From NCBI GenBank assembly GCA_008921705.1, contig VFFE01007836.1, forward strand, positions 2,562,360-2,626,359: a stretch of DNA of 64,000 nt. The letters run 5' to 3'. Numbering within the stretch: position 1 is the first letter of the stretch; each line of letters starts with the position of its first letter. The position numbers and the translations under genes were made by a program. Positions 37,841 through 48,689 of the stretch are shown here, in pieces. Under the pieces are notes generated by a model. It worked only from the letters and a program-made list of their open reading frames with translations, was not told the DNA's origin and did not search any database. The DNA is from Burhinus oedicnemus (taxonomy: Eukaryota > Chordata > Aves > Charadriiformes > Burhinidae).

Positions 37841-40800
37841 AATACTACAAATTGACTTGGCCTTTTTTCCTCAATTTTGCTTTTAAAAAGCAACTCTCTT
37901 AATGCTATTAGTGCAAAATGATAGCCATTTTCTCTCTCCAGAAGGACCTAGATGTTAGCAGTGGGTGGATTCATCTATACAGATGTATGTAGCAGGTCAT
38001 ACACGCAAAATTTCTAACGCAGTGTGAGAATTTACCATTTTATATACATTCATAAAGTAAAGGACTGTCTGCAGTTTAAAGGAGTTGGTGTCTCAGCGGG
38101 GGAACTACAACATAAACCCCATAGCATATAGGCAAATTCTGCTGAACTCAGAGCTTGCAAAATATTCTGTAATACTTCCACGTTCACTGCATGTTTCCAA
38201 GTATTTATGCTTCCTACACACTATTTTTGGGTGGAGATATAGGTTAAAATCCTACCTGGGTCAAAACTTAACAAATCTGAGGAGGTTTGTACCTTACCAG
38301 TTTAACATGCAGTCCAGTAACACTTCAGAATCGACTAAGACAATATACTTAAGGTCCACTTGGGAATAACAGCAACAGCAACACTAGGGAGTTTTTCATA
38401 CAATGCCAACATTTAACAGTGAACCTTATGGCTGAAATGGGCTTCAAAAGAAGGTAAGCAAATGTAACTTCCTTTCTGTAAGGGCATCAGGGACAGATGT
38501 ATATGCAGGTGGGACCTGATGGGATCCACAAAGACACTGACTTGCTGAAAATCGTGTCATCAACATCAGAGAGTGACCTGGGGTGTCCTGCCCTGTGCCT
38601 CACAAAAAGCTTTGCTTCATCTAACTAACCAACAGATGCTGTATTTCTGTTTTAAACAGTCAATATTCATTACCACTGTTTGTGTATTTTGATAATTACT
38701 TCAGTCTTTATTTCACAGTTGATTTAGCCTGTTCTGATGAGAATATAGTGTTAAACAGCAATACTGGGTCTTTTGGACCCAGACTAGGACGGCTATTTTG
38801 CCAAAGTCACAAGGAAACCTGGTCAATTAGAGTTACTCAGAAAATTGTGAAAAGGCTGGCAGTGAGAGCAAAATGTTTTTCTGACACATCTATGACACCA
38901 GGAAAAAGCTCTTCTACCAATAAATATGAATTTTTCTCTGAATGGAGATAGCTAGATTATAAATGAATATGAGACATGACTTGCATGAAAAGCAGTGGAA
39001 CTGTGAGAGTTAATGTGCCAGCTCACTTGGTTCCATGATTTTTGTTTATTTTCTGTCCTTGAGGCTTTGGGAAGAAGCTATTGGGACAGAAAGGCTCTCA
39101 GCACTTGTGCAGATTTGAAAACTCTGAAGGGCTTAGAATCCTTGCAGGTGGACCAAAGTAAGTGTTTAAAAAAATATACATTGTGTTCATTTTAGAACAA
39201 ATTGCAGCATGCAGATGAACGACAGTGCCAACAAGAATGAAAAAAAATCCCTCAAAGCTGTATCCATTTTTGTGTGAGAAGTCATCTGCATATTCCTTTC
39301 TTAGAGACGGTCAGAACATTTTCAGAAAGAATACATGTTCTGCATTAAGATCCTTGAATGTTCATTCTGGTAATCCTTGCGTTTTTTCTTTACAACTGGA
39401 AAACCACCAAATATATTCAACAACTGTTTCTTGGGAAAATATCTGTAATTTTGGGAAAGCCTTTTCTTCTCTAGCTTTGTTAGAAATAGTCTGGCTAGAA
39501 CAGCCTCTGTAGTGAATGAGATCAAAAGAAGTATCTGTAGTTGAATTCAGTACCTTAATCTAACTCAAATGAGTTAGAGCAAAATATTACATGTGGTAAT
39601 GTTACAGCATAGATCTTTGTTTGGAGAGCATCCAGACATGTTGCTAGTATTATCTTAAGTATGTTCTTGATAAGTGCTAATATTGATATCTATGCCTCTC
39701 AAAAGGGAGATATATAGATGTGAACAGGTTTTTCCAGTATGTCTCTCAACTGAAGGAGACTTAACAACCCTTTTTTATCTGACCTTTTAAAGTAGCATAG
39801 TGGGCAATAACCATTAACTGATCAAATATGAGAAATGTCAGGTGTGGAATAAGCACTGACAAGGAAATATTTCATCTCTTTAAGCTCATGAACAATCACT
39901 GAAAAACCTTGGCTCCTATTAAGGCTTTTTTTTTTTTCCCCCCAAATATTCAATAATAGGTATGATGGGTTGCCTCATGCAGCATTACTTTACAAAGCTA
40001 AATTTGAAGCTAAAAATAGATCAAACAGGCTAAAGTATGGTATAATTCTGAGAAATTCATCATTGTTGCTTACCCAGATATTCTCATTTTCATCACAGAG
40101 TGCCAAGTCTCATTTAGTAATACATGTAATAATTCTAACAACCCACTTATCTACTTTTCTTTAACATGTACTGCATAATCACTCTCAGATCATCATGTGT
40201 CACTGTAGATTCTTTTCCCTTCTGTTAATCCAAATAATTCAAGTTAATAGTGATTTTTTTTAAAAAAATAGAGTGCTTGGTTCTTAAAGCCTCATACATG
40301 CTACAAATCTTTGATTAGACAGACAGTATTTATTTCGTAAGAATCTGCTAGCAAAGAGAAACACGATGTGGAGTCGAGAGCAGAAGTCACTGCATAGGCT
40401 GGGGGGGTGATTCCTCTTTGCCAGGATTACTTTGTAGTGTTTTGCACTGGCGAAGTCCACTCATGTCAGTGCACTTACTCTTTGTGACAGACTCCAAAAA
40501 GTTCTGATGATGAGAAGCATCAGACAGCTCCTTCCCAAGGGCAGTCCTGGGCAGAGCACTCTTCGCACCAAAACCAGCGCCTGTACCCGAAATCTTCACA
40601 GTGTTCTGGATACATATGAGTTCTACTGCTCCCTAAACACAGCCAGTGCATCGCTTGTGCTATATAAATAGAAACCATCTCTATACTAGTCTGGAATTCA
40701 TGTCCATGTGTAGCTCTTAAGGTTTGACTGTATTCTGTCCTTAATGTCTGTTTATAATATTTAAAAAAGTTTATACTGTGTAGGCAAAGCTAATGAAAAT

Positions 40801-41559
40801 TAAGGTCATCTTCATAGACTCTGACTCCAGCTGTTCTCTTTAAAGCAGCTGGTAAACTTCCATAAATAGTCCACCAAAGATTAACCCTGACAAACACAGA
40901 CTCTAGAGGCAGGAGGCATCATTCCAGCATACAAAGTGCAGTATTAACAATTAACCTGCTAACAGAGAGAGGGATTATGTCAGGATCTGCGAGTGAGGTA
41001 CTGAGACATGAACCCTGTAGGGTTTTGCTGCCTCTGCATTTTTGGAGCAGCCTTTGGGCTGCTCTAGATTCTGCAGTGGTTGTTTCAACATTCAGCATCA
41101 GGAGTGCAAAACCAGGCTGTAGAGATCTTGGATTCTCTTGCTCTGGGTGTTTAAAAGGTAGAGGAATGTGACACAAAAGGAATCTACCAGCAAGAAAACT
41201 TTGTAACTGCTCTGCAAAAATTAAAACCAACCTCAGAGAAAGGACCTCAAAAGAATAAACTCCCAGACTTCCCTGTCATATTTAGTGAAGGTTGCTCATA
41301 GACTTTCAGGCACATTTTTCATTACCTACATGTGTAAACTTGGCGCAGTTCTGGATCAGGATCGCTATGCACTTAAAACATGATAGTGTAAATTCGAATT
41401 GGTTCTGCATTCTGCACAGAGGAGAGGGGCCTCGCCAGAAGCAATATAAACTAAAGGCCTTTGGGGTACCAGTTTAGGTTTGGGTTTGGCACCAGAAAGA
41501 CCAGAGTAGCGGGCAGTAAAAATGAACGGTAACTTGAGGATCTTTTAATAACAGCTGCT
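37841..41559. other. Non-coding DNA, no gene recognised
   Basis: Open frames at 38085-38369, 38682-38951 and 39225-39512 (89-95 codons) have no recognisable domains or coding texture. A T12-C6 homopolymer pair lies at 39926-39943. Slightly GC-richer DNA at 40380-40600 and 40960-41160 holds overlapping frames on both strands. Confidence 0.55.
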
Positions 41560-41930
41560 CTGTTTTCTTTCTTAGCGCACTTTTATTTTATTTGCACTTT
41601 TGTAGTTTCATCTTGATGACATGGCTATTATTTTATAGCAGTTTCAAGCAGTTAATTAATGAACTGCACACATGTGACATGACACCACCTTGCCCAATTA
41701 TCTCTGGCATCTATTTTTATGGTACAAAGCCCTGCTGTTTTGTGAATTATTTTAGATTATAAATTGGCTCTGGAAGCTGTTATTTTAATAGCCAAAACAA
41801 TACAAGAGCAGTGCTTGATGGCTGACATGCAACAATGACAAATTGCCATACATGATCTCACGAAATCCACCAAAGGGCTTGGAGACCTTTGATAATGCTT
41901 CTCTGTTCTTTAGATGTAAGTATCTCTCTT
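41560..41930. promoter_or_regulatory. Putative conserved non-coding element with clustered factor motifs
   Basis: About 370 bases of non-repetitive, non-coding DNA. It holds a near-palindrome around TTAATTAA (41648-41667), a perfect E-box palindrome CACATGTG (41669-41676), a SOX-like ACAATG (41832-41837) and a TCF/LEF-like CCTTTGAT (41886-41893). It also has AT-rich 'gctgttattttaatagcc' near 41778-41795, itself an imperfect inverted repeat. The clustering of several motif classes makes this the strongest enhancer candidate in the window. Binding is inferred, not shown. Confidence 0.35.
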
Positions 41931-43559
41931 TTAAATCCAGAACGCCTTATGAAGTCCTTTAAAAACAGATTGCCATATTGCTGACAACCTGTAAATGACT
42001 GAGCAGTACAGAATTACGAAGAGAATGTATAATACAATTTTGGACTAATTTTTCACAAGATCTTTTTGCTGGTAATAGCAGGCCAAAAATATTGTTGTGT
42101 ACCTACCAGAAATTAAACACAAAGACAAACATTTTAAGGCCAAGTTGTTTCTGGCACTATATTTTGAACCTTGTAAAGACAAACGCACAAGGGGAAAAGT
42201 GGGCAGAGATCACGTACTGAAGTTCCCCATCCCCACTCCTCAAGGGAGAACTGGAGGGACAAGGGAAGTGCAGGTAAATCCCTCTGTCTTCCCTTCTCGA
42301 TTGCTTCAGAAGTGAGTTATGACTGGCAGATGTGCTGTACCCTCTCTAAAAATGAGATATCTCAGTAGTTTTCTGTATGAATCATTGTATCTTGGTCATC
42401 ATGGACGACTATACAGCCCTGTCAGGCTCATATACAAACCCAAAGCTTGCTCCTTTTGTGGGACCTGAATTTGTTTTGAAATTCACCTTACATCTCATAG
42501 AAACATTGTTTTCTCGAGATTTCTTCCTTCAATATTGCACAACTTACAGCCAAAAGCCTTGCTCCACAATAAAGCTGTAGCAGAATCTTTGGTAAAAGCG
42601 TGCTTGAAAAAATTTCCAAGGGTTTTGCACATCTGGCCAAAGGAAAACAACGTCAACCTGTTCAGTATTTGTTTGACCAGAAAGTACCTTCACTTTCAAA
42701 TTAGATATGCTATCAATGAAACACATCACCTAAATCTTATTATTTTTATGTGCTACATTACAAATATATTAGTCACTTACTGTGAATATTCATAGAAATG
42801 TTCCTTCATCTAGACTTGATGAAAATATTTCCCAACAATTAAATACATTTTACTTTTGATATAGAAGTGCAAATTCTATTCCTGCAACTTTACTCTACAA
42901 GCTGACACATGTGCTTTAAAAATTAATTTCAAATATGTGCACAAATTACCAATTATGTGTAAGAATAGAAATACATTATAGCTGAAGAATGAATTCCTCT
43001 CTTTGCACAGAATGCAGAGGAAATGTTCTCTGTCTCTCACAAATGTCTCTTTCATGCACAAATATACACATTTATTAGAATACATTCATGTACAAAAGAT
43101 TCTGAGATAGAAAGAAATGAAAATAATAATGTTTTCAGTTTAGAATGTGATCCTTTAATAGGAATTTCTCATTGTAATATGATTCTATACTTGAATATGT
43201 TGATGTAGAATAAAAAGCAATATTATAGATGCAAAAATCTATTCACTAAAACTAGCAATAGGTAGAGAAAAAATTCTGTACTTTGGGAGTGGTTTGGGAC
43301 TCATTTTGGATACAAAGCCAGAAGTTCAGATGCATTCCCTAGTTTTTTAAATTTTTTTCCATATCACGGGAGCTTCTTTAATTCATATCCGTTAGCTTTT
43401 CCAGACCTTTTTCCCAGGTCCATGACAGTCCCTTACTGCCTGTTTCCATTTCACCAGACCTTCATGATCTACTCTTATCATTTTCATTCTATTTTAGGCT
43501 TTTTTTACAGCTCCCTTTACTGTAATATCCGAGCGGTTCATATTCTCCACTGTACTCAT
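41931..43559. other. Non-coding AT-rich DNA
   Basis: Nothing recognised beyond chance open frames of at most 86 codons. Confidence 0.55.
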
Positions 43560-43660
43560 CCTTACAATGCTCAAGTGTAACTTCATGAGAAGCAAGGGAA
43601 GTACTATTATCCCCATTTTATAGCTCAATAATTGAAAAAAAGAAAGACTCAGACCTATAT
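43560..43660 (-). repeat. MIR-like SINE remnant
   Basis: 'gaagtactattatccccattttatagctcaataattgaaa' matches the antisense MIR hallmark 'tattattatccccattttacagatgaggaaactgag'. It is followed by a decayed 'aaagactcagacc' tail. The core is well preserved. The left boundary is uncertain. Confidence 0.65.
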
Positions 43661-43670
43661 CTACAATGGT

Positions 43671-43720
43671 ATTTAGGTACTTAATTCACTTTGAAATCAG
43701 TGAGATTTAGATACCTAAAT
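43671..43720. repeat. Inverted repeat of an old 'atttaggtacct' element
   Basis: ATTTAGGTA at 43671-43679 is matched in inverted orientation by TACCTAAAT at 43712-43720, with further partial pairing inward ('cttaattcac' against 'gtgagatttag'). This corresponds to a palindromic old repeat of sauropsids in which 'taggtgcctaa' and 'ttaggcacctaaat' flank a 'ttcaatggga' core. It is probably a decayed copy. Confidence 0.5.
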
Positions 43721-44827
43721 TGAACTGTGACTGCAGTGGAGGGAAAGTTGGAACCAGATCTTCCGTTAATGACCTGCTCATTAAAGCATCCTTTCTTATA
43801 TCATTAGTTCTTTAAACCACCTTTATTTGCCCATCGCTCATAAACAAATTACATGAGGATGTTTCTCACTCCTCTATCATATATATGAGAATATCTTCTG
43901 AATTATAACTATTTTTTTTCAGTATTTTGTGTGCCCTGGACTGCAACAGAATTTGGGATACATGAAGTGATAAACTAGACTAAAACAATAGGGAAATTAG
44001 TTGTGGAAACTCCAGACTCCCACCAAAGAGAGACTGCTACTTTTAATTACTCTTTGCAGGAAAGAGATCTTAAAAGTCTAGAAGCAAGGGACCAATGGCT
44101 CCTGAAACTGGGAAAAATGGAGTGGAAACCTTGTAGATATTTGTGAAACTGAATGGAAGAGAAATCGCTATGAAATCACTATAGTATAATTCACAGTATT
44201 CCATACAGTTCCTCTCTCTAGCAACCACTTGATTTTGATAAGCTGTTAAATTAACACTTTGTGAAGTTTACTTCATGCCAAATAAGAAAGAAGACAAACT
44301 CTAGAGGTGTGCATACTGACCAGAAAAAAAGGAAAGCGAAGCTTTAGGATAAGAGCATCTCCAAATTATTCTATATTCCTAAACAATGGGTTACACAGAC
44401 AATATTTCAGTACAAGGCTAATTGTGGTATTCCTCAGAGAATCCTTTGAGAAGAAATAAACACATGCATGACTGGAAGCATTTAGGAAAAAAAAAATCAG
44501 ACTATTTTCATAGTTGTGTTTGTAATGCAACTGTTTTAAAATAGCAGAAATAATACACAATACAGATGCAACACATCTGCTCAGACACCTCTGCTTTTCA
44601 GCAGCTAAAGCAATTCAGATGCTCTAAATTATGACCTACTGTTGTGCTCACAGTCATTTGAACAGATCCCCTGGTATCTAAAAGTAGGAAGTCTGTTTCA
44701 GCCTTAGAGATTCTGGTTTTAGCTCCATGTTATACTTAGCTTCACCAGAGAGGATTTTTTTTTATTTTTATTTCTCTCCATTGAAGAGACTTCGAATAAT
44801 TTGCTGTTATTTTCTTTACAATAACAG

Positions 44828-44892
44828 ATAGCATCACTACGTGCTAATGCCAGAGATGTTGGATGGACAACTGAAGAATGGAAAGCAGCAAG
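44828..44892 (+). CDS. Candidate internal coding exon, unidentified gene
   Basis: A pyrimidine-rich run (ttgctgttattttctttac) leads to an AG at 44826-44827. A consensus-like donor AAG|GTGAGA follows the last base at 44892. Between them, only the frame starting at 44828 is open; the other two hit stop codons. The product contains RANARDVGWTTEEWKAA, a charged peptide with two Trp that reads like real protein. The length is 65 bases, so the next exon would be entered one base short of a codon. An alternative acceptor four bases further on (…ATAG|CATC) would shorten it. I did not recognise the family. It could also be a chance open segment. Confidence 0.3.
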
Positions 44893-45773
44893 GTGAGAAA
44901 TGTCTAATACAAAAAAAAAACCTGGTTAGGGCAGCGCTGTCTTTTTTCTCTCCCACACAATTTCAGTATCAAAGAAGAATGTACAAAGCCTAGTTCAGAT
45001 AAGGACTCAGATATTTCCATACTCAAGTCATGTTTTTCCTAATAAGCATCAAATGCAGCAATGATGAAAATTAATCTTCCTATATTTGCTTAAACAACTT
45101 TGCAACCATTCGGACTAAGTAAGCCGACTTCAGAGTTAAAGAAAATGTTCCAGATAGCCATGATTTAAATAGGTAGAATTATGAGAGACTCAGAGTAAAG
45201 ATTAGGGGTGTTGTAGATGGATGAAGCTGTTATTAATTACAAGTTGAAAATGAGGAATTAGTGACGGAGGGCCAGGAAAAATGAAGAGACCAAGTGATGC
45301 AAACTTAGACAAAGTTGCCAGCTAGTGCACATATTGTCAAAAAAGTCTTACTTTGAACAAAGAAAGAGAAAGTAAGCACAGAGGAGAAAAAACTCCAACC
45401 CTCTTTAAGTCTTTGGAAAATGTTAGAAGTCATTGATTCAAGATTATTCAAGTTCATATGCAGAAGAGCTTAGATAAGATCAACCGGATAAAAACTGTGA
45501 TATTTGTCATTTCTAATTCCAGTAATTAAGTGCTGTTCTAATTCTACTTGAGAAGGCCTCAGTGGGATTATAATAATGGCATAATGATGGAAACAAAGAC
45601 AAAGAAAGGATCAGAACTGCTACAAAAAGAAAAGACATTGAAAAATTCATGACACACAGGCAATGACTGTCCTTAAAAGGTTAACCTTTGCTGACAGTTG
45701 CTGTAACAAAGGTGTGCAAGATATCTTGTTCCCTATGTATTTTCCAAAAAAATAAGACGAAAAGACAGAAATA

Positions 45774-45791
45774 ATTGTGATATATCACAAT
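45774..45791. repeat. Perfect 18-bp palindrome
   Basis: ATTGTGATATATCACAAT equals its own reverse complement across all 18 bases. It resembles a dimeric binding site in form, though no specific factor is claimed. Confidence 0.9.
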
Positions 45792-46218
45792 GGTATTTCC
45801 TGCAGTTGCTGCTGGGGAAATTCTTCAAAATGATCATAATTTTTTTAGATGGTTGATTTTTAAGAAAAAATAAATTTTTTTTGTCAAAATGTAGCAGTTC
45901 ACTGAGAACAAAACCTACCAGCTTTAAAAAGCAGTGGAAGAGGAAGAGAGAAAAAAAGAAAGAGAAAAGATAAAAGTGAACTACCTCACAATTAACAAAT
46001 TATTAGGACAAGCATCAGAGTTGTAGGATCTAAGATTCAAGTCAGAATTTCACAAAGCAACGAGTTAGACCTTGGTGACCTGCTCCGTAGGTGACCCTGC
46101 CTGCTGTTTTATACCCTTCCTCAGAGGCCCTGAAATGTGTACAATATATGCAAGACTGAGTAACTCCAATAGGAAAGTGCTAAACCCCCAAATTACTGAT
46201 ATTCTTAAGATTTAGTTA

Positions 46219-46263
46219 AAGTGCGTGAATGTCACTCAGTGGAAGAGTGACATTCATGTCCTT
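46219..46263 (+). repeat. Strong short hairpin (12-bp perfect stem, extendable)
   Basis: TGAATGTCACTC at 46226-46237 pairs perfectly with GAGTGACATTCA at 46245-46256 around a seven-base loop (agtggaa). In RNA of the + strand the stem extends outward through a G·U pair, a C-G pair, a second G·U, one mismatch and three more pairs, giving about 18 pairs. The stem is shorter than a typical precursor microRNA. It may be a decayed inverted repeat. Confidence 0.7.
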
Positions 46264-47224
46264 ATTGTAAGGAGAACGCTTTACCTCCTCCGTGTTGCTT
46301 CACCTCAACTGGTCTAGGTTCATCTCAGGGAGGAATGGGGAATTTTTAGAAATCTTAGAGATTTTGACAAGCAGGAAAATCATTTTCCTTGCCAAGCCTG
46401 GCATAGAAAGGAATCGGACTTCTGTTTGCCTCCAAGGACCTCTGGAATGGAACTACCCTCCCTTCAGACCTTGAAAGTCACATTGCTGCCCACTATCACA
46501 TTGCTGGGAAAATTTATTATATGTAAATTTCCATCATTCTTATTCTACTTTTCTTCCTTTCACTCCATCCAAGTTATTTTGCCATCTCTACATTGAACCA
46601 TTATTCAATGTCCCATAGAGGGTATAATGCACAGTCCTTATTAAGATACACATGTTCATGGAATAGCCCAAAGCTCATTAAAAAGATAAACTTATATTAG
46701 AGTATTCAGTGCTATTCTCAGAGCATGCACAAAATATGGAACAAATATTGTACTTATAATTGCATTTTAATTGAGCTGTATCCGGTATAAAAAGATAGTT
46801 GCATATGGACTGTCAACTTGAATAATATTTTAAGGTACATCTTTTAATTTTACTGCTTTTATTGTTACTATTACAGTTTGAGAAAATTTCCCCACAGCTG
46901 TTTTTATTTTGTAAAAATCATTCATCCCATGAGCATGACTGTAGCCGTGTGCAGTATACATAAATTCTTATGATCATTAAACACGTGTAGTTAAGGACTG
47001 TTGTGTATCAATACATGTTTCATTTTCCTGCTTTGTGTTTAATTTTTCAGTGACTCTCTTTATTATTTCTATATCTCAGCTGTAGCACAAAAGGGAGATC
47101 TACAATTAGCAAATAGCTTAATGCCATCCTGTTTGCTGCCTCTGTTATTGTTTAAAGCTTTTTTGAATTTTTTTTTATAGACTTACCAGTGATTTTGGCT
47201 CAGAACCTAGATGCGTTGCTTCTC

Positions 47225-47595
47225 CCTCATCACTTTCCCCAGGCATGTGGTCCCTAGTGGCAATAGTCCTGTCCCACTACTACAGCTGGCACATCACTCT
47301 CTCACACAAACTCTCTGACAGGTCTCCGATTCCTGAGTGCAAGTTGCCTTTGCTTCTTGTACATGGTCTGGCACTGTCACCTTTTCCTTCCTTTCACAAA
47401 ATTCCTAATATTTCTCTTTTTCCTCCTGCTGCTCCGCTGACTAACTTCTCCCAGCTCTCCTGGCTTTTGTTCCAGTTCCTCTGCTCACATAAACACCCTG
47501 GGCTTCCTTCCTGCACTGCTTCTTTCCCCCAAACAATCCCGGTTATTCATCACTTCTTCCCAGGCTCTCACTTACTTGTCTCCCCTTCCTAGAAT
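47225..47595. other. Pyrimidine-rich strand-asymmetric tract
   Basis: The + strand is strongly enriched in C and T over about 370 bases, with many ctcc/ttcc/cttc words and few purine runs. The 115-codon open frame at 47245-47592 follows from this composition (rich in Ser, Pro, Leu and Phe) and is not good evidence of a gene. Read from the - strand it is purine-rich and could be part of an unrecognised retroelement. Confidence 0.45.
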
Positions 47596-47929
47596 CCCTA
47601 ACTGTTATTTGACGATCCTCAGGCTGAAAATGATTTTGACATACAAAGGATCACATTTTCTAACAGCCAAGTCAGAGGAGCTAAAGTTTACTGGATTTCA
47701 CATGAAACCCAGATGAAACAGCAAATTTTTCCTGATTTCAGTGCAGAACTACAAAGCACTCCTAAAATTTTCCCCAAAGTGGGAGTAACGAAAAGAAGCT
47801 AAGCTTTCTGTGAATGCAGCCTAAATTGATACTGAACGTAGGTAATTTTGTGTTCTTTCAGATTTTGCAGAAAATATTTTACAGAGCTCTCCTTGATTAT
47901 TTTCTTTTTACGAACATAGTCATTCCAGC

Positions 47930-48480
47930 CTGAAGAATCTGCCTCCATTTGGCTTAGGCTTCACTAATTTAGCAATTAACATTTAACAGCCAGATTGTTT
48001 TCCCGAGCCCAGGGGCACTAGTGCAAGAAAATATCTTCTGATCTATAACCTCATTGCAATCTCAGAGCTCCTAAAATGTAACTTTTTTATTCTAATCATT
48101 TTTGCTGATGCAGGAGCCAGTCATAACTATACTGCAAGTAGCAAAATGCTACACAATACTCTCTAGTCAGACAGCATTTGTTGTGCAGTAATTTGTTCTA
48201 AGACAATACAGGTGATGCAAATTCTAGAGAGGCATATTAATCTGTAGGTCAAACAATAACAAAATATTGAAAAACTGTCTTAATGATTTTTTACATCGTG
48301 GTGGAAAAGCATGTAATTCCATAGAGAGGTGCTGGCGATCTCATAAACCAGGAGAATAAAGCTGAGAGGTTTATTAATGCCACCAAGGCACTGAAATAGA
48401 ATTTGTTTTATATCATGTTCAACTGTATAGGTGTTTATTATTTATAACACATTCTTCTTTTTTAAAGGTCTCCATTCTAA
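47930..48480. promoter_or_regulatory. Possible conserved non-coding block
   Basis: Non-repetitive, non-coding DNA with ATTA words ('ctaatttagcaattaacatttaacagcc', 'aggcatattaatctg', 'ggtttattaatgcc'). It is called only because its texture matches the other putative elements. Weak. Confidence 0.18.
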
Positions 48481-48689
48481 GCCCTCTTCTGATGCTCCAT
48501 AACTTGCTTTTCCCCATTGGTTTTAAACAGCAATTGTATTCCAGATGCAGCTTTAAATGGTGCTGTGTTAGCTGCTACCTTTCACTTTTTATTACAAAAT
48601 TTAGTCTATTATACCAGCAGTATTTTTCATTGAAAAGTAAAAGTTAAAAACTGCTGACTTCTTTGGGGGTGTATGGAAAGAGGTTGCTC

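Larger units (their letters stand above)
44893..47224. other. Non-coding DNA, possibly intron downstream of the exon candidate
   Basis: AT-rich and purine-rich (45230-45420, 45930-45980). It holds the palindrome at 45774-45791 and the hairpin at 46219-46263 listed separately. The part at 46640-46990 has ATTA-rich, enhancer-like texture. No further exon was recognised. Confidence 0.5.

Noticed and set aside
47245..47592. 115-codon open frame, + strand
   Set aside because: It is explained by pyrimidine-rich composition, which avoids stop codons on that strand. The product is low-complexity Ser/Pro/Leu.
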